Shown one piece after another: positions 52,326 to 61,591 of a DNA stretch of 64,000 bases; position 1 is the stretch's first letter, and every line of letters starts with the position of its first letter. Source of the DNA: Bacillus suaedaesalsae (lineage in GTDB: Bacteria > Bacillota > Bacilli > Bacillales > SA4); the NCBI RefSeq assembly GCF_016890225.1, contig NZ_JAFELM010000013.1, positions 180,270-244,269 of the forward strand. Direction: 5' to 3'. The notes below the pieces were generated by a model. It was given only the letters and a program-made list of their open reading frames with translations, was not told where the DNA came from and did not search any database. A program made the position numbers and the translations under genes.

Positions 52326-52363
52326 TTCAAAAAAGCTCCTGTCATGTATTGCAACAGGAACTT
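52326..52363 (-). terminator. Rho-independent terminator after truA
   Basis: Minus-strand AAGTTCCTGT / ACAGGAGCTT (one G-U) followed by TTTTTTG, thirteen bases past the truA stop. Confidence 0.85.
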
Positions 52364-52375
52364 TCCCTTTCAAAA

Positions 52376-53110
52376 CTAATAATCAATCTTCTCCAAATAA
52401 AGCCCACGAGCATCTGCCATTAACGCAACTTGTCGTTCTTTTGACTCAATAATCACAGGTATATCTTCAGGTTGTTTCTTCCCTAACCCAACCTCTATTA
52501 AAGTTCCGACTATTTTTCTCACCATGTTATGTAAGAAGCCATTGCCTTTTACCCTAATTTCTATAAAACCAGCGTTTTCTTCTACTGTAATCGACGTGAT
52601 TTCTCTGATCATCGATTTTTTCTTTGACTTCGCATTTGAATAGGCCGTAAAGTCATGTTCTCCGATAAAGTATTCACTTGCTCGTTTCATTGAGGCCACA
52701 TTCAACTTTTTCTCCACATGCAAACAAAGCTTTCTCATGAAAGGATTGGAATATTCCTCGTTCCATATTTTATACAAATACGTTTTATCCTTAGCATTAT
52801 ACCTAGCATGAAAACGTTCTGAAACGATCTCGACATTTGTAATGCTAATATCTTGAGGCAGTGCCTTATTCAGCTGATTCATGATCTCAGATGCTGATAA
52901 ATTTACACTGAGCTTCACATTGGCAACTTGGGCAAGGGCATGTACCCCTGCATCTGTTCGACTGCATCCGATAATTTCTACCTCTTTGCCTTCTATATTT
53001 GATAGAACTTTCTCTATTTTCCCTTGAATGGTATTTTCATCATTCCCTAGCCGTTGCCAGCCTTTGTATCTCGTGCCATCATATTGAATGGTCAGTTTAT
53101 AATTGTTCAT
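52376..53110 (-). CDS. truA: tRNA pseudouridine synthase A (TruA family)
   Basis: 244 residues from ATG 53110 (AAGGAG upstream; the 45 codons upstream overlap the preceding terminator and are not translated). LTIQYDGTRYKGWQRLGND starts the first half; the catalytic Asp is in GCSRTDAGVHALAQVA (about 48-62); FHARYNAKDKTYLYKIWN and GNGFLHNMVRKIVGTLIEVG complete the family. TruA makes pseudouridine at positions 38-40 of tRNA anticodon arms. The main TruA of Bacillus lies in the ribosomal-protein cluster, so this isolated gene is probably a second paralogue, next to the tRNA-modifying dus gene. Confidence 0.9.
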   Translation of the reverse strand: MNNYKLTIQYDGTRYKGWQRLGNDENTIQGKIEKVLSNIEGKEVEIIGCSRTDAGVHALAQVANVKLSVNLSASEIMNQLNKALPQDISITNVEIVSERFHARYNAKDKTYLYKIWNEEYSNPFMRKLCLHVEKKLNVASMKRASEYFIGEHDFTAYSNAKSKKKSMIREITSITVEENAGFIEIRVKGNGFLHNMVRKIVGTLIEVGLGKKQPEDIPVIIESKERQVALMADARGLYLEKIDY

Positions 53111-53179
53111 CTGTCTCTCCTTACTATTTGCACCATACTTTAAGTTTACCATAAACGTATGTATTTTATTTCTTGCAAG

Positions 53180-53230
53180 AAAAGACCCCAATCTCGAAAA
53201 GAATTTCTCTTCACGAAATTGGGGTTGGTC
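53180..53230 (-). terminator. Rho-independent terminator after dus
   Basis: GACCCCAATCTCG / CGAAATTGGGGTTGGTC stem with small bulges and TCTTTTCTTG on the minus strand. Confidence 0.8.
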
Positions 53231-53265
53231 TATCAGTTGTGCCACAATTACTATTAGATGTTACA

Positions 53266-54237
53266 TCATTTCACTGTTGTTTCTTTTACAAAGTTATCAA
53301 GCAAAGAACGTACTTCATCTGTTGATTTCGTATTCATTAATTGATTTCTTAATTCCGCTGCTCCAGGGAATCCTTTGACATAAATTTTGAAAAAGCGGTG
53401 AAGCCCTGAAATTGAACGTGGCACTAAATCGGCATATTGATCCTGAAGATCAAGCTGTAGTCTTAGAAGATCAAGGTATTCTTTACTGCTATGCTCTTTT
53501 GGCTCCTTTTCAAAAGCAAACGGATTTTTAAAAATACCTCGTCCAATCATCACACCATCAATACCATATTTCTCGGCAAGCTCCAGCCCAACTTGGCGAT
53601 CAGGAATGTCTCCATTGATTGTCAGCAACGTACCTGGAGCGATACGGTCACGTAACTTTTTGATTTCCGGAATAAGCTCCCAATGTGCATCTACTTCGCT
53701 CATTTCCTTTCTTGTACGTAAATGAATAGAAAGGTTTGCAATATCCTGTTGCAAAATATGCGTCAGCCACTCTTCCCACTCATTTACCTCAGAAAAACCA
53801 AGTCTGGTTTTCACACTGACAGGCAGTCCACCCGCTTTTGCTGCTTGAATTAGTTCTGCTGCAACGTCTGGTCGTAGAATAAGGCCACTTCCCTTTCCTC
53901 TTGACGCTACATTCGGTACAGGGCAGCCCATATTAATATCGATGCCTTTAAAGCCCATCTCTGCCATGCCAATACTCATTTGGCGGAAATAGTCGGGATT
54001 ATCTCCCCAAATATGTGCCACCATTGGCTGTTCATCTTCTGTAAAAGTCAAACGGCCACGCACGCTTTTTATGCCATCTGGATGACAATAGCTATCCGAG
54101 TTTGTAAACTCTGTGAAAAACACATCCGGACGTCCCGCTGCACTGACAACATGACGAAACACAACATCTGTCACATCTTCCATCGGTGCAAGTACAAAAA
54201 ATGGCCTTGGTAAATCACGCCAAAAATTATCTTTCAT
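53266..54237 (-). CDS. tRNA-dihydrouridine synthase (Dus/COG0042)
   Basis: 323 residues of the TIM-barrel Dus family: [40 protein letters not shown] with the catalytic Cys, [22 protein letters not shown], and FMN phosphate loop [15 protein letters not shown]. It reduces uridine to dihydrouridine in tRNA using NADPH and FMN. It differs from the DusB-type enzymes (PMAGVTD wording) and belongs to a second class found in Gram-positive genomes. Located next to truA, both tRNA modifiers, each with its own terminator. Confidence 0.92.
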   Translation of the reverse strand: MKDNFWRDLPRPFFVLAPMEDVTDVVFRHVVSAAGRPDVFFTEFTNSDSYCHPDGIKSVRGRLTFTEDEQPMVAHIWGDNPDYFRQMSIGMAEMGFKGIDINMGCPVPNVASRGKGSGLILRPDVAAELIQAAKAGGLPVSVKTRLGFSEVNEWEEWLTHILQQDIANLSIHLRTRKEMSEVDAHWELIPEIKKLRDRIAPGTLLTINGDIPDRQVGLELAEKYGIDGVMIGRGIFKNPFAFEKEPKEHSSKEYLDLLRLQLDLQDQYADLVPRSISGLHRFFKIYVKGFPGAAELRNQLMNTKSTDEVRSLLDNFVKETTVK

Positions 54238-54524
54238 CTCAAACTCAAATCCTTTCCCTATAGATACAACTTCAAACTCATACCCAAAATATATATTAAA
54301 GCCGTAAATTCCTATTTACTACTATCATGCTTACTAACTTTTTTATCAAACACTGGTACAACTAATCTTGTAACAATCGACAATGTTTATTTTATCGAAA
54401 ATCCGCCCCGAATGGTATTGTTATTAATAGGAAGCTAGAAGGTGCCCTTAGCTCGAAACAATTGACACATGTACTCAAGAGGGAGGTACCTTTACTCAAC
54501 TTTGTCTATTCTTCAGGGAACATG
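54238..54524. other. Intergenic region without recognised gene
   Basis: Together with 54561-54742 this gap of about 500 bases holds only hairpins (next entry, and GTTGTGCCAC / GTGGCAACAC at about 54568-54610). Short frames on the plus strand lack credible ribosome sites and start within hairpin arms. Confidence 0.4.
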
Positions 54525-54560
54525 AAAAGGCAACAACCACAAGGGTTAGTTGCCTTCTTT
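54525..54560 (+). terminator. Terminator-like hairpin without an upstream gene
   Basis: AAGGCAAC / GTTGCCTT with 14-base loop followed by CTTTC on the plus strand. GGGAGGT about 40 bases upstream hints at a lost small gene, but no frame is convincing. Confidence 0.5.
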
Positions 54561-54742
54561 CAGAATGAGTTGTGCCACGTACTCAATATGTGTGAGTGTA
54601 TGTGGCAACACATGAGAAGTTGGATTTACTTCTCCGTGCCAAAGTTTCTTTTATGAATAGACTATATTAAGTTAAGTACGAACTATTGGCTCCATGCTTA
54701 CCCGTTCAAAATCCACAAAAAATGAACCAACTTTTTTTATTA

Positions 54743-55820
54743 TCAAATGGTAGAAGCAGGAAGCTCATCAATTTTCATACGAAGGTTTTTGTCGGAGGTC
54801 TTTTCCACAATGAAATCTTACCTGCCGATGTAGTTGGTTCACAATGACATATAAGTATTCTTCCGGACCAATCGAAAAAGTATCCGGCCATAAAATTCTC
54901 GGATCATGTGCGATGGTTTCCATTGTGCCATTCGGCAATATCTTTCGAATACTATTGTTCTCATAATCTCCAGCATAAACGGCCCCTTTTGCATCTGTAA
55001 TCATTCCATCAGACGCACCTTTTTCTCCCCAATACTCCACATGATAAGGTAAATCCTTGTCCGGTATATTTCTGTCTCTCAGCGCTTCTGTTGAGATCGA
55101 GAACAAATGACGACTTGTTAGTGGACAAAAAAATAATACCTTTCCATCAGGAGAAATCGCAATACCGTCAGACGCCAATCTAAACGGAGAAGTCTCGCCA
55201 TCCTTATTTCGATTCATCAACACTTTTCCTTCTACTTTCGGTATAAAATAGGGATCGGGTGAAGTTGAATTTGCTCCATTTAACCGTCTAAACGCGTTTC
55301 CAGTATCTAAATCTACGACGATAATAGCTCCTGGTCCTTTGGAAGAAGAATCCGTTATATAGGCATAACCTACTTTTCCAACACGAAAATCAAATCGGAC
55401 ATCATTCAGGTAAGTTGTTGGCAGGACAACATCTTCTGTAAAGGTATATACTCTTCTAATTGTATTGGTTTTTAAATCCACAGCGACTAATTTTGCCCCA
55501 CCTAGGTTCAGAAAAATTGGGTGCCGCTGTGTCTAATACCCAAAGCGTTCCCCGTCCATCAGCAACTACACTTTGGACACTGATGAAAGTCATTGTGAAA
55601 TTCTCGGGATTAACTAAATTGGTTTCTAAATTAGGATAAGGCTGCAATTTATCCTCAACAATTTCCGCCACCGTAAATTTAACATCGTCTCCCCATTTCG
55701 GAAAACAAATGAAAATACGACCAGTTTCCGAAACACTAACACCTGTAGGCATAGCGCCATAAAAAGCATAAACTAGTTCTAATTACCGAAATAATTTTCA
55801 ATAGGTAGCATAGGTTTCAT
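54743..55820 (-). pseudogene. Decayed MRJP/yellow-like (SMP-30-type propeller) gene with three frame breaks
   Basis: Three reading frames in series give one protein. ATG 55820 has GAGGAGG upstream and reads MKPMLPIENYFGN then stop; one base shift continues LELVYAFYGAMPTGVSVSET. That frame runs to LDTAAPNFSEP, then shifts near 55500 to GGAKLVAVDLKTNTIRRVYT and continues TDSSSKGPGAIIVVDLDTG, SDGMITDAKGAVYAGDYENN, LYVIVNQLHRQVRFH. At the 3' end a third shift is needed to join KDLRQKP to LRMKIDELPASTI, ending at 54743. Proteins of the major royal jelly/yellow family are beta-propellers of unclear bacterial function, often secreted. The gene was intact recently, judging from the otherwise clean sequence. 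Confidence 0.82.
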
Positions 55821-55962
55821 GATATCCTCCTCAACCATTTTAACCGGATATCACCTATATATGATTTATATTTTTTCTAGTGCATGTTTCTTAATAAGTT
55901 TTTCTATACGAAAAGATGATGGAATTGATTGTTTTCGAAATTTAAATTCCTCGCACTATGTC

Positions 55963-56460
55963 TTAATTTTTCAACTTGGGATTATTCACTAAAATATAAA
56001 AAAATAAAATATTAAAGATATACAGAAAAAAATAACTAATTCCAGAATAATATAAATTCCATTCATTATAATTATAAACATTAAATTTTTTTGAAACCCA
56101 CTCCATTATCACAGTAATACCTATAGATAGGAAAAGAAATATAATCATACCTTTGATGGAAGTTACACACTTTTTATACAGGTATAGTAACAAATAGCCT
56201 GAAGGTGTATATAAAGATAAATAGATAAATAAATCCATTACTTCAAATTTTGGATCATCCATTATGTCATAAAAATCAAAAGATGGACCTGCTAAAATAT
56301 TATCAATTGTTGCAGACAGAAAAAAGTTGAAAAGCAATATTAATATTGTTTGTTCATCAGAAAACTTTCTAGGTAATAAGAGAATAATGAGTACCATAAG
56401 AAAACCAATACTTAAAATATAAATTTCATTCTCATTGAACTCTTTTGGTAATAATAGCAT
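55963..56460 (-). CDS. Multi-pass membrane protein, CBO0543-like
   Basis: 165 residues from ATG 56460 (AAAAGGGG upstream); five hydrophobic stretches, e.g. IYILSIGFLMVLIILLLP, GYLLLYLYKKC, GMIIFLFLSIGITVIMEW and YFFLYIFNILFFYILV. The arrangement with MEWVSKKFNVYNYNEWNLYY resembles the CBO0543 family of small Firmicute membrane proteins, whose function is unknown. One base after the end of the upstream membrane-protein gene, so both are cotranscribed. Confidence 0.65.
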   Translation of the reverse strand: MLLLPKEFNENEIYILSIGFLMVLIILLLPRKFSDEQTILILLFNFFLSATIDNILAGPSFDFYDIMDDPKFEVMDLFIYLSLYTPSGYLLLYLYKKCVTSIKGMIIFLFLSIGITVIMEWVSKKFNVYNYNEWNLYYSGISYFFLYIFNILFFYILVNNPKLKN

Positions 56461-56461
56461 T

Positions 56462-56932
56462 TTAATTACCCCTTTTAATCGAACCACTTATTAAGTAAAT
56501 AATGAATAAACAAATTAATAAGACAAAAGCTTCGATATACCCAATTAATACATTCCAGCCCTTAAACTTAACAACTTCCATCTCTTTATTTAGTAAAACG
56601 TTTCCAATATAAATACTTGCCCAAATAAGTGTTAAAAAATAGGAGATTACGATATTAATTTTTGAGTTCTTATAATTATAAAATAATAAAAGTGTTAAAC
56701 AAGGAATAACAATTATATGATCAAGATGCTGAATCAATCCAGGCAATAAAGTTTTCTTATAAGTAAGAAGTTCCATGTTAAGGCTAACTATGTTTTGTAG
56801 AATAACTAATACACTGGAAGACAAAAGATATAAAGCCAGAATTTCAAATAATGTCACGTTCTTTCTTTTACTAATGACAATTCCAATTAGTGCTAAACTT
56901 ATAACAACTTTGATAACGAAGTATATGAACAT
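56462..56932 (-). CDS. Multi-pass membrane protein of unknown function
   Basis: 156 residues from ATG 56932 (AGGGTGGGA upstream). Five hydrophobic helices: FVIKVVISLALIGIVIS, LFEILALYLLSSSVLVIL, HIIVIPCLTLLLFY, INIVISYFLTLIWASIYIG and IEAFVLLICLFIIYLI. Similar in size and layout to the following gene, with which it forms a two-gene operon; both may derive from one ancestor. The frame is open further upstream but there it overlaps a cupin remnant and lacks a start signal. Confidence 0.65.
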   Translation of the reverse strand: MFIYFVIKVVISLALIGIVISKRKNVTLFEILALYLLSSSVLVILQNIVSLNMELLTYKKTLLPGLIQHLDHIIVIPCLTLLLFYNYKNSKINIVISYFLTLIWASIYIGNVLLNKEMEVVKFKGWNVLIGYIEAFVLLICLFIIYLISGSIKRGN

Positions 56933-56942
56933 AAATCCCACC

Positions 56943-57113
56943 CTAAAATGAACTAGATAAAGTTGGAATACCCAACCATTCAACAGCAATACCTCCTGGA
57001 TGTGAATGCCAGTTATTGCGGCCCCCTGGGTCAAAGGTTACATTTCGAATCAATTGTATAGAATTATCAGATGATTGAACGAGTAGATAAAGATATCTTG
57101 TACCAAAAAATAC
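56943..57113 (-). pseudogene. Cupin-domain gene remnant
   Basis: The minus-strand frame reads SIFGTRYLYLLVQSSDN, IQLIRNVTFDPGGRNNWHSH, PGGIAVEWLGIPTLSSSF and stop. NVTFDPGxRNNWHxH is the metal-site motif of the small cupins often linked to carboxymuconolactone decarboxylase. The barrel is cut right after the first motif (the usual GGQ-I-L continuation is replaced), so only a fragment survives. It ends eleven bases before the membrane-protein start. Confidence 0.6.
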
Positions 57114-57187
57114 TTAAACCTTGTCTTAAGCTACAGTTACTACTGCCTTCACTGCCAGGAACTTTAACCCACAGCCTGCACGCACAA

Positions 57188-57210
57188 GAGTAGATCTATA
57201 TGATCTACTC
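57188..57210. other. Perfect palindromic hairpin
   Basis: GAGTAGATC / GATCTACTC around TATAT, followed on the plus strand by CTTTTCCTT. It has no obvious gene to terminate; possibly the former end of a lost plus-strand gene. Confidence 0.35.
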
Positions 57211-57361
57211 CTTTTCCTTAACAAAATTATTTATTGTTTATTGTTCTATTCTTGCTAATTCATTTCTATCTTATGCCATTGGAGGCTGTTCTAGCCATCT
57301 ATTCTTAATCATAATTAATAGCCCCATCTTCTTTACTCTCAGTTCTTTTTTTAATCATCAT

Positions 57362-57393
57362 AAAAAGTACCTCCCGAAAAGGGAGGTACTTTA
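57362..57393 (-). terminator. Rho-independent terminator after rlmCD
   Basis: AAAGTACCTCCC / GGGAGGTACTTT, twelve perfect pairs with a five-base loop, then TTTTTATG on the minus strand. Confidence 0.9.
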
Positions 57394-57409
57394 CAAACGG
57401 AACATCTCG

Positions 57410-58783
57410 TTAATTTTTTCTAACTAGTAGTGAACAACACTCAACGTGTGTAGTATGCGGAAACATATCCACTGGTTGCACTTCTACCGTCTTGAACCCA
57501 CCAGCCTCTAGCACCTTCAAATCCCTTGCCAACGTTGCCGGATTACAAGATACATATACCACCCGCTTCGGCTTCATATCAATGATCGTCTGAAGTAGAG
57601 CTTCATCACAGCCTTTACGTGGTGGATCGACGACCATTACATCCGCACTGATGCCCGTTGAATACCACCAAGGAATCACTTTTTCTGCTTCACCTACTGC
57701 AAAATCTACATTTTCAAAACCGTTTAGCTTAGCATTTCGTTTTGCATCCGAAATCGCTTCGGGTACAATTTCAACTCCGTAAACATGCTTCGCTCTCTGT
57801 GCCAGGAACAAAGAAATCGTCCCAATTCCACAATAAGCATCGATTACGTTTTCCGTTCCATTCAAGTCTGCATATTCTAACGCTTTGTCATACAGTACCT
57901 TCGTTTGCTTTGGATTTACTTGATAGAAAGACCGGGCTGATATCGCAAACTTGATATCTCCAATATTGTCATAAATGTATTCTTCGCCCCAAAGCACTTT
58001 TGTTTTATCTCCCATGATGACGTTTGTTCGTTTGTTGTTGACGTTTTGAACGATCGACATTATTTTCGGGGAAATATTACATATTTCTTCAATAATCTGT
58101 TTTTGATTAGGAAGTGACTCTTCTCTTGTGACAAGAACAATCATGGCTTCACCTGTTATTTGGCCATATCGTGCCATAATATGACGAAGGTTTCCCGAGT
58201 GACGTTCTTCGTTATACGCTCTTACTCCGTGCTTTTCACAGATTTTCTTTACTTGTTGAACAATATCATCATTAATAGACTCTTGGATGAGACATTGCTC
58301 CATGTCGATAATGTCGTGGGAGCGTTGTTGGTAGAACCCCGCTACAAGTCCGCCTTCACGTTCGCCTACTGGAACTTGTGCTTTGTTTCGATATCTCCAC
58401 GGCTCGTCCATTCCGAGTACTGGATGCACCGGTACATTGTGAATACCACCAATTCGGGCTAACACTTCAACTACTTGCTTATGTTTCGCTTCAAGCTGAC
58501 CCTCATAGCTCATATGTTGAAGCTGACAGCCTCCGCACTTAGCATAAATCGGGCAATTAGGCTCAATTCGGAATGGACTTTCGTTTTTCAAATTCAATAA
58601 TCTACCGAAAGCGTATCCTTTATTCACCTTTGTAATCTTCACTTCTCCCTCTTCACCAGGAAGCGCTCCTTTTACAAAGATTGGGTATCCTTCCACCTTC
58701 GCCACACCTGCTCCATCGTGTGTAAGGTCTTCAAAAGATACGAGATACGTTTCATTTTTCACTACTGGTGCCTGTTTTGACAT
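57410..58783 (-). CDS. rlmCD: 23S rRNA (uracil-5)-methyltransferase RlmCD
   Basis: 457 residues: TRAM domain (about 8-66, [20 protein letters not shown]), 4Fe-4S cysteines [15 protein letters not shown], the region [20 protein letters not shown], and SAM methyltransferase motifs [28 protein letters not shown] and catalytic [14 protein letters not shown]. This follows B. subtilis YefA (RlmCD), which methylates U747 and U1939 of 23S rRNA, closely over its length. Its neighbour on the upstream side is dgkB, as in B. subtilis, supporting orthology. Confidence 0.92.
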   Translation of the reverse strand: MSKQAPVVKNETYLVSFEDLTHDGAGVAKVEGYPIFVKGALPGEEGEVKITKVNKGYAFGRLLNLKNESPFRIEPNCPIYAKCGGCQLQHMSYEGQLEAKHKQVVEVLARIGGIHNVPVHPVLGMDEPWRYRNKAQVPVGEREGGLVAGFYQQRSHDIIDMEQCLIQESINDDIVQQVKKICEKHGVRAYNEERHSGNLRHIMARYGQITGEAMIVLVTREESLPNQKQIIEEICNISPKIMSIVQNVNNKRTNVIMGDKTKVLWGEEYIYDNIGDIKFAISARSFYQVNPKQTKVLYDKALEYADLNGTENVIDAYCGIGTISLFLAQRAKHVYGVEIVPEAISDAKRNAKLNGFENVDFAVGEAEKVIPWWYSTGISADVMVVDPPRKGCDEALLQTIIDMKPKRVVYVSCNPATLARDLKVLEAGGFKTVEVQPVDMFPHTTHVECCSLLVRKN

Positions 58784-58859
58784 GTTCTAAACTTCCTTTA
58801 TAAGTTAAATTGACTTCCATGATTGTAACATAGTTATTGGAGCCCATGCTATTTTTGGT

Positions 58860-59294
58860 CTATTTCGCAATCCCTGCACGCAGTCCAGTGATGCCGAATT
58901 CTAGATAAGCCTTTAAGCAAGTAAGCATGAACACCCAGCCTTCTTTATTATCTAGCATTTCATGAAGGATCTCTGGGTAGTTTCCTTTGAACCCTTCTTC
59001 AGTAATCTCAATAATCGTAGTAGAAGGTTCGATTTCATCTAACGTAATCGTAGTCGTTCTTACCTCCTCACCAGATCCCCATTTAAAGACAATCTTTTTG
59101 TTATCTACTACTTCTGTCACTGTAATTAAAACCGTTGCATTGTACTCGTCATATCGCAAGGTAATATCCTTTCCCGTTACCCATCTTTCCGAGCTAGAAG
59201 AAAACCAAAAGCCTCCGATTTTCTCTGGATCAACAAACGCCTCAAATACTTCACTCGCTGGTTTTATAATTTTAAATCTAGTAAGAATGTTCAT
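58860..59294 (-). CDS. SRPBCC/AHSA1-type lipid-binding-fold protein
   Basis: 144 residues from ATG 59294, with AAAGGAG upstream. TRFKIIKPASEVFEAFVDPE, KIGGFWFSS, TVTEVVDNKKIVFKWGSGEE and ITEEGFKGNYPEILHEMLDN, KEGWVFMLTCLKAYLEFG follow the Activator-of-Hsp90-homologue-1 (START-like) pattern of small stress or ligand-binding proteins. No catalytic motif. It interrupts the dgkB-rlmCD neighbourhood compared with B. subtilis. Confidence 0.85.
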   Translation of the reverse strand: MNILTRFKIIKPASEVFEAFVDPEKIGGFWFSSSSERWVTGKDITLRYDEYNATVLITVTEVVDNKKIVFKWGSGEEVRTTTITLDEIEPSTTIIEITEEGFKGNYPEILHEMLDNKEGWVFMLTCLKAYLEFGITGLRAGIAK

Positions 59295-59342
59295 AGTAAA
59301 CGCTCCTTTTAAATATATATCTTTTATTATTTCCATCATACT

Positions 59343-59370
59343 AAAAAGCAGACCCAAATTGGGTCTGCTT
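59343..59370 (-). terminator. Terminator overlapping the dgkB stop codon
   Basis: AAGCAGACCCAA-A-TTGGGTCTGCTT, essentially a perfect hairpin, followed on the minus strand by TTTTTAG. Its upper arm includes the end of dgkB. Confidence 0.85.
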
Positions 59371-60286
59371 AACTTTTTATTTTAATCATCTTCTCTGCTT
59401 TTTCTCTAGGAACAAACACTTCAATATGTTGATATAAATTAATGAATTCAGCCGGTATTAAACCACCATATTCACCATCCAGGTTAAGTTGCATTTTTTC
59501 TGAGGATTTCACTTTAATACGGTTAGCATTTGTATATATGATATTCGGATCACTTAAGTGGTCACCTTTCAGCGCAAGACTAGCAATTCGGATAAAGTCT
59601 GCTAGGTTTGTTTTCTTAAGGATTAGTAAATCAAACATTCCATCACTAAAGTCTGAAGATGGTGCCAGCTTTTCAAATCCTCCAACCGAGTTCGTGTTAC
59701 ATACTAAAAATAACATGATTTCGCCTTCGAAGAACTTGCCATCATACTCAATTTCAACATGTGTAGCCTTAATAGAAGGAAGCATTTCCATTCCTTTTAA
59801 GTAGTACGCAAGTTGACCGAGCATTGTTTTTAGCTTGCTTGGTACTTCATACGTTAACTCGGTGATACGACCGCCACCTGCAATGTTAATGAAATACGTG
59901 TCATTCACTTTACCAATATCAATAGGAACTGGTATCCCTTCGCAAATAATGTCTGTCGCATCTTCAATGCTTTTGTTAACACCAAGAGCACGAGCAAAAT
60001 CATTTGTTGTCCCAACTGGAATAATTCCTACTTTCGGACGGTATTCTGCATCTGCTAGTCCGTTTACTACCTCATTTATCGTTCCATCTCCACCTGCTGC
60101 CACGACTAGATCATACCTGCGCTCAACCGCCGTGCGAGCCGCATTCGTTGCGTCTCCAGCGCCTGTTGTCGCATGACAGGAAGTCTCATAACCTGCCTGT
60201 TCTAACTTTTGTAATACCTCTGGTAAATGCTTTTTAAATAGCTCACGACCTGAGGTTGGATTATAAATAATTCGAGCTCTTTTCAT
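59369..60286 (-). CDS. dgkB: Diacylglycerol kinase DgkB
   Basis: 305 residues: RARIIYNPTSGRELFKKHL, the nucleotide/phosphate loop VVAAGGDGTINEVVNGL, IPVGTTNDFARALG, and KPTNLADFIRI-like KKTNLADFIRIASLALKGDH, with C-terminal LNLDGEYGG. It phosphorylates diacylglycerol to phosphatidate, feeding lipid-headgroup turnover linked to lipoteichoic acid synthesis. In B. subtilis dgkB lies beside the gatCAB and rlmCD genes; here rlmCD is found two genes downstream. Confidence 0.92.
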   Translation of the reverse strand: MKRARIIYNPTSGRELFKKHLPEVLQKLEQAGYETSCHATTGAGDATNAARTAVERRYDLVVAAGGDGTINEVVNGLADAEYRPKVGIIPVGTTNDFARALGVNKSIEDATDIICEGIPVPIDIGKVNDTYFINIAGGGRITELTYEVPSKLKTMLGQLAYYLKGMEMLPSIKATHVEIEYDGKFFEGEIMLFLVCNTNSVGGFEKLAPSSDFSDGMFDLLILKKTNLADFIRIASLALKGDHLSDPNIIYTNANRIKVKSSEKMQLNLDGEYGGLIPAEFINLYQHIEVFVPREKAEKMIKIKS

Positions 60287-60531
60287 TTTTCATCATCCTG
60301 TTTTAATTGTATAAGACAAGTAATTTGAGTATATTCGTACGCTGTCATTACTAGTACATGAATTGTTTAGTGCGTTTCTAGAGCAAGGCCATGGACCCAC
60401 GCTACAATTTCTAATTCGTTCAGAAAGTTACGCTTCAATAGCTTTACTGACCGATTTCTATTATAACGGAAAAATTATACATTTCAACTAATATACAATT
60501 AAACAGTATTCCCTAACGATTCTTTTTTAAG
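60287..60531. other. Intergenic region, no gene seen
   Basis: Promoter region of dgkB and spacer; with the terminator at 60532-60558 the gap is about 330 bases. No ORF with ribosome site or notable repeat found. Confidence 0.4.
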
Positions 60532-60558
60532 CAAAAAAAAACGCTTTAGCAGCGTTTT
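60532..60558 (-). terminator. Rho-independent terminator after diguanylate cyclase
   Basis: AAAACGCT / AGCGTTTT with five-base loop and nine Us on the minus strand. Confidence 0.85.
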
Positions 60559-60613
60559 AATTAATATTTAAAAACAACCATCATGATAACGTCGTTTTGA
60601 TATTCATAAAATA

Positions 60614-61567
60614 CTATTTACCTTCTTCTTCGTAAATATGATATTTATTTTTTCCTTTTTGCTTGGCTTGATATAAGGCAATATCCGCCTTTTTCAATAA
60701 TTCATTATGCTGGATATCCTCATTTCGATAAAATGCAATTCCAATACTTGTTGTCGATTTAAATTGATAACCCTCAATATTCCATTCGTATTGTAGGGAT
60801 TGCACTATATTTTCTGCAATCTTCATAGCAGCTTTTTCTTCTGGTAAATTAGGGAGTAGAATAACAAACTCATCCCCACCTAAACGTGATAATACATCTT
60901 GACTGCGTAATGTATTTTTTACTTTATTTCCAAAGCTTTGTAATATCAGATCTCCGACATCATGCCCCATCGTATCATTGATATCTTTGAAATTATCTAA
61001 GTCAAGGAACATTACAGCAATCAAACCATCGTTTTGTCTAAGTTTCTCCAATTCCTCTTTTAATCGCTTAGTAAATAGAACTCTATTTGGAAGTCCTGTT
61101 AAATAATCATAATGGGCAAGTCGTTTCAACTTTTCCTCATTCTCTTTTCGTTCGGTAATATCGCGTACAATCGCAAACAGATGTGTACAACTACCATTAT
61201 CATCGAAAATTGGAGTAATACTTGATTCCCAATAGACAATATCATTAGGTGCATATTTAACATGGTTTGTTATATGAGGTGGAACGTTCATCTTCTCCTC
61301 ATATGAAATTTCATTCTTCATTTCAATAGCTTGTTGATATTTCTTAGAAATAATTTGTGCCGCACCCTTTGGCATAATCTCATCAAGTCGTTTTCCAAAA
61401 GATTCTTCTGTTAAACCGATAAATCTCTTGGCTGCATCATTTGCAAGTAAATAGCTAAAATGTCCATCTTCCTCAACCTTTGTAATGTATACCATATCGT
61501 ATATGCTATTGAAAATCTTGATGAATATATCGAACTTTTTAAATAACTCTATATTAAAATTATCCAT
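60614..61567 (-). CDS. PAS-GGDEF diguanylate cyclase
   Basis: 317 residues, cytoplasmic. N-terminal PAS/PAC (about 10-140, ending HLFAIVRDITERKENEEKLK) and a GGDEF domain (about 145-312) with MFLDLDNFKDINDTMGHDVG, the intact active site LSRLGGDEFVILL and STSIGIAFYRN. It should make cyclic di-GMP. I see no EAL domain and no clear RxxD inhibitory site right before GGDEF. It follows a histidine kinase by 24 bases on the same strand, so the two probably form an operon that links a two-component signal with c-di-GMP. Confidence 0.88.
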   Translation of the reverse strand: MDNFNIELFKKFDIFIKIFNSIYDMVYITKVEEDGHFSYLLANDAAKRFIGLTEESFGKRLDEIMPKGAAQIISKKYQQAIEMKNEISYEEKMNVPPHITNHVKYAPNDIVYWESSITPIFDDNGSCTHLFAIVRDITERKENEEKLKRLAHYDYLTGLPNRVLFTKRLKEELEKLRQNDGLIAVMFLDLDNFKDINDTMGHDVGDLILQSFGNKVKNTLRSQDVLSRLGGDEFVILLPNLPEEKAAMKIAENIVQSLQYEWNIEGYQFKSTTSIGIAFYRNEDIQHNELLKKADIALYQAKQKGKNKYHIYEEEGK

Positions 61568-61591
61568 CTGATCGCTTCCCTTTTTAGAACA

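Noticed and set aside
54462..54656. 64-residue plus-strand ORF in the gap after dus
   Set aside because: It starts inside a poorly conserved stretch, runs through two hairpins including a terminator-like one, and has no credible ribosome site.
57200..57427. 75-residue plus-strand ORF near rlmCD
   Set aside because: It begins in a palindrome and ends across the rlmCD terminator; no ribosome site.
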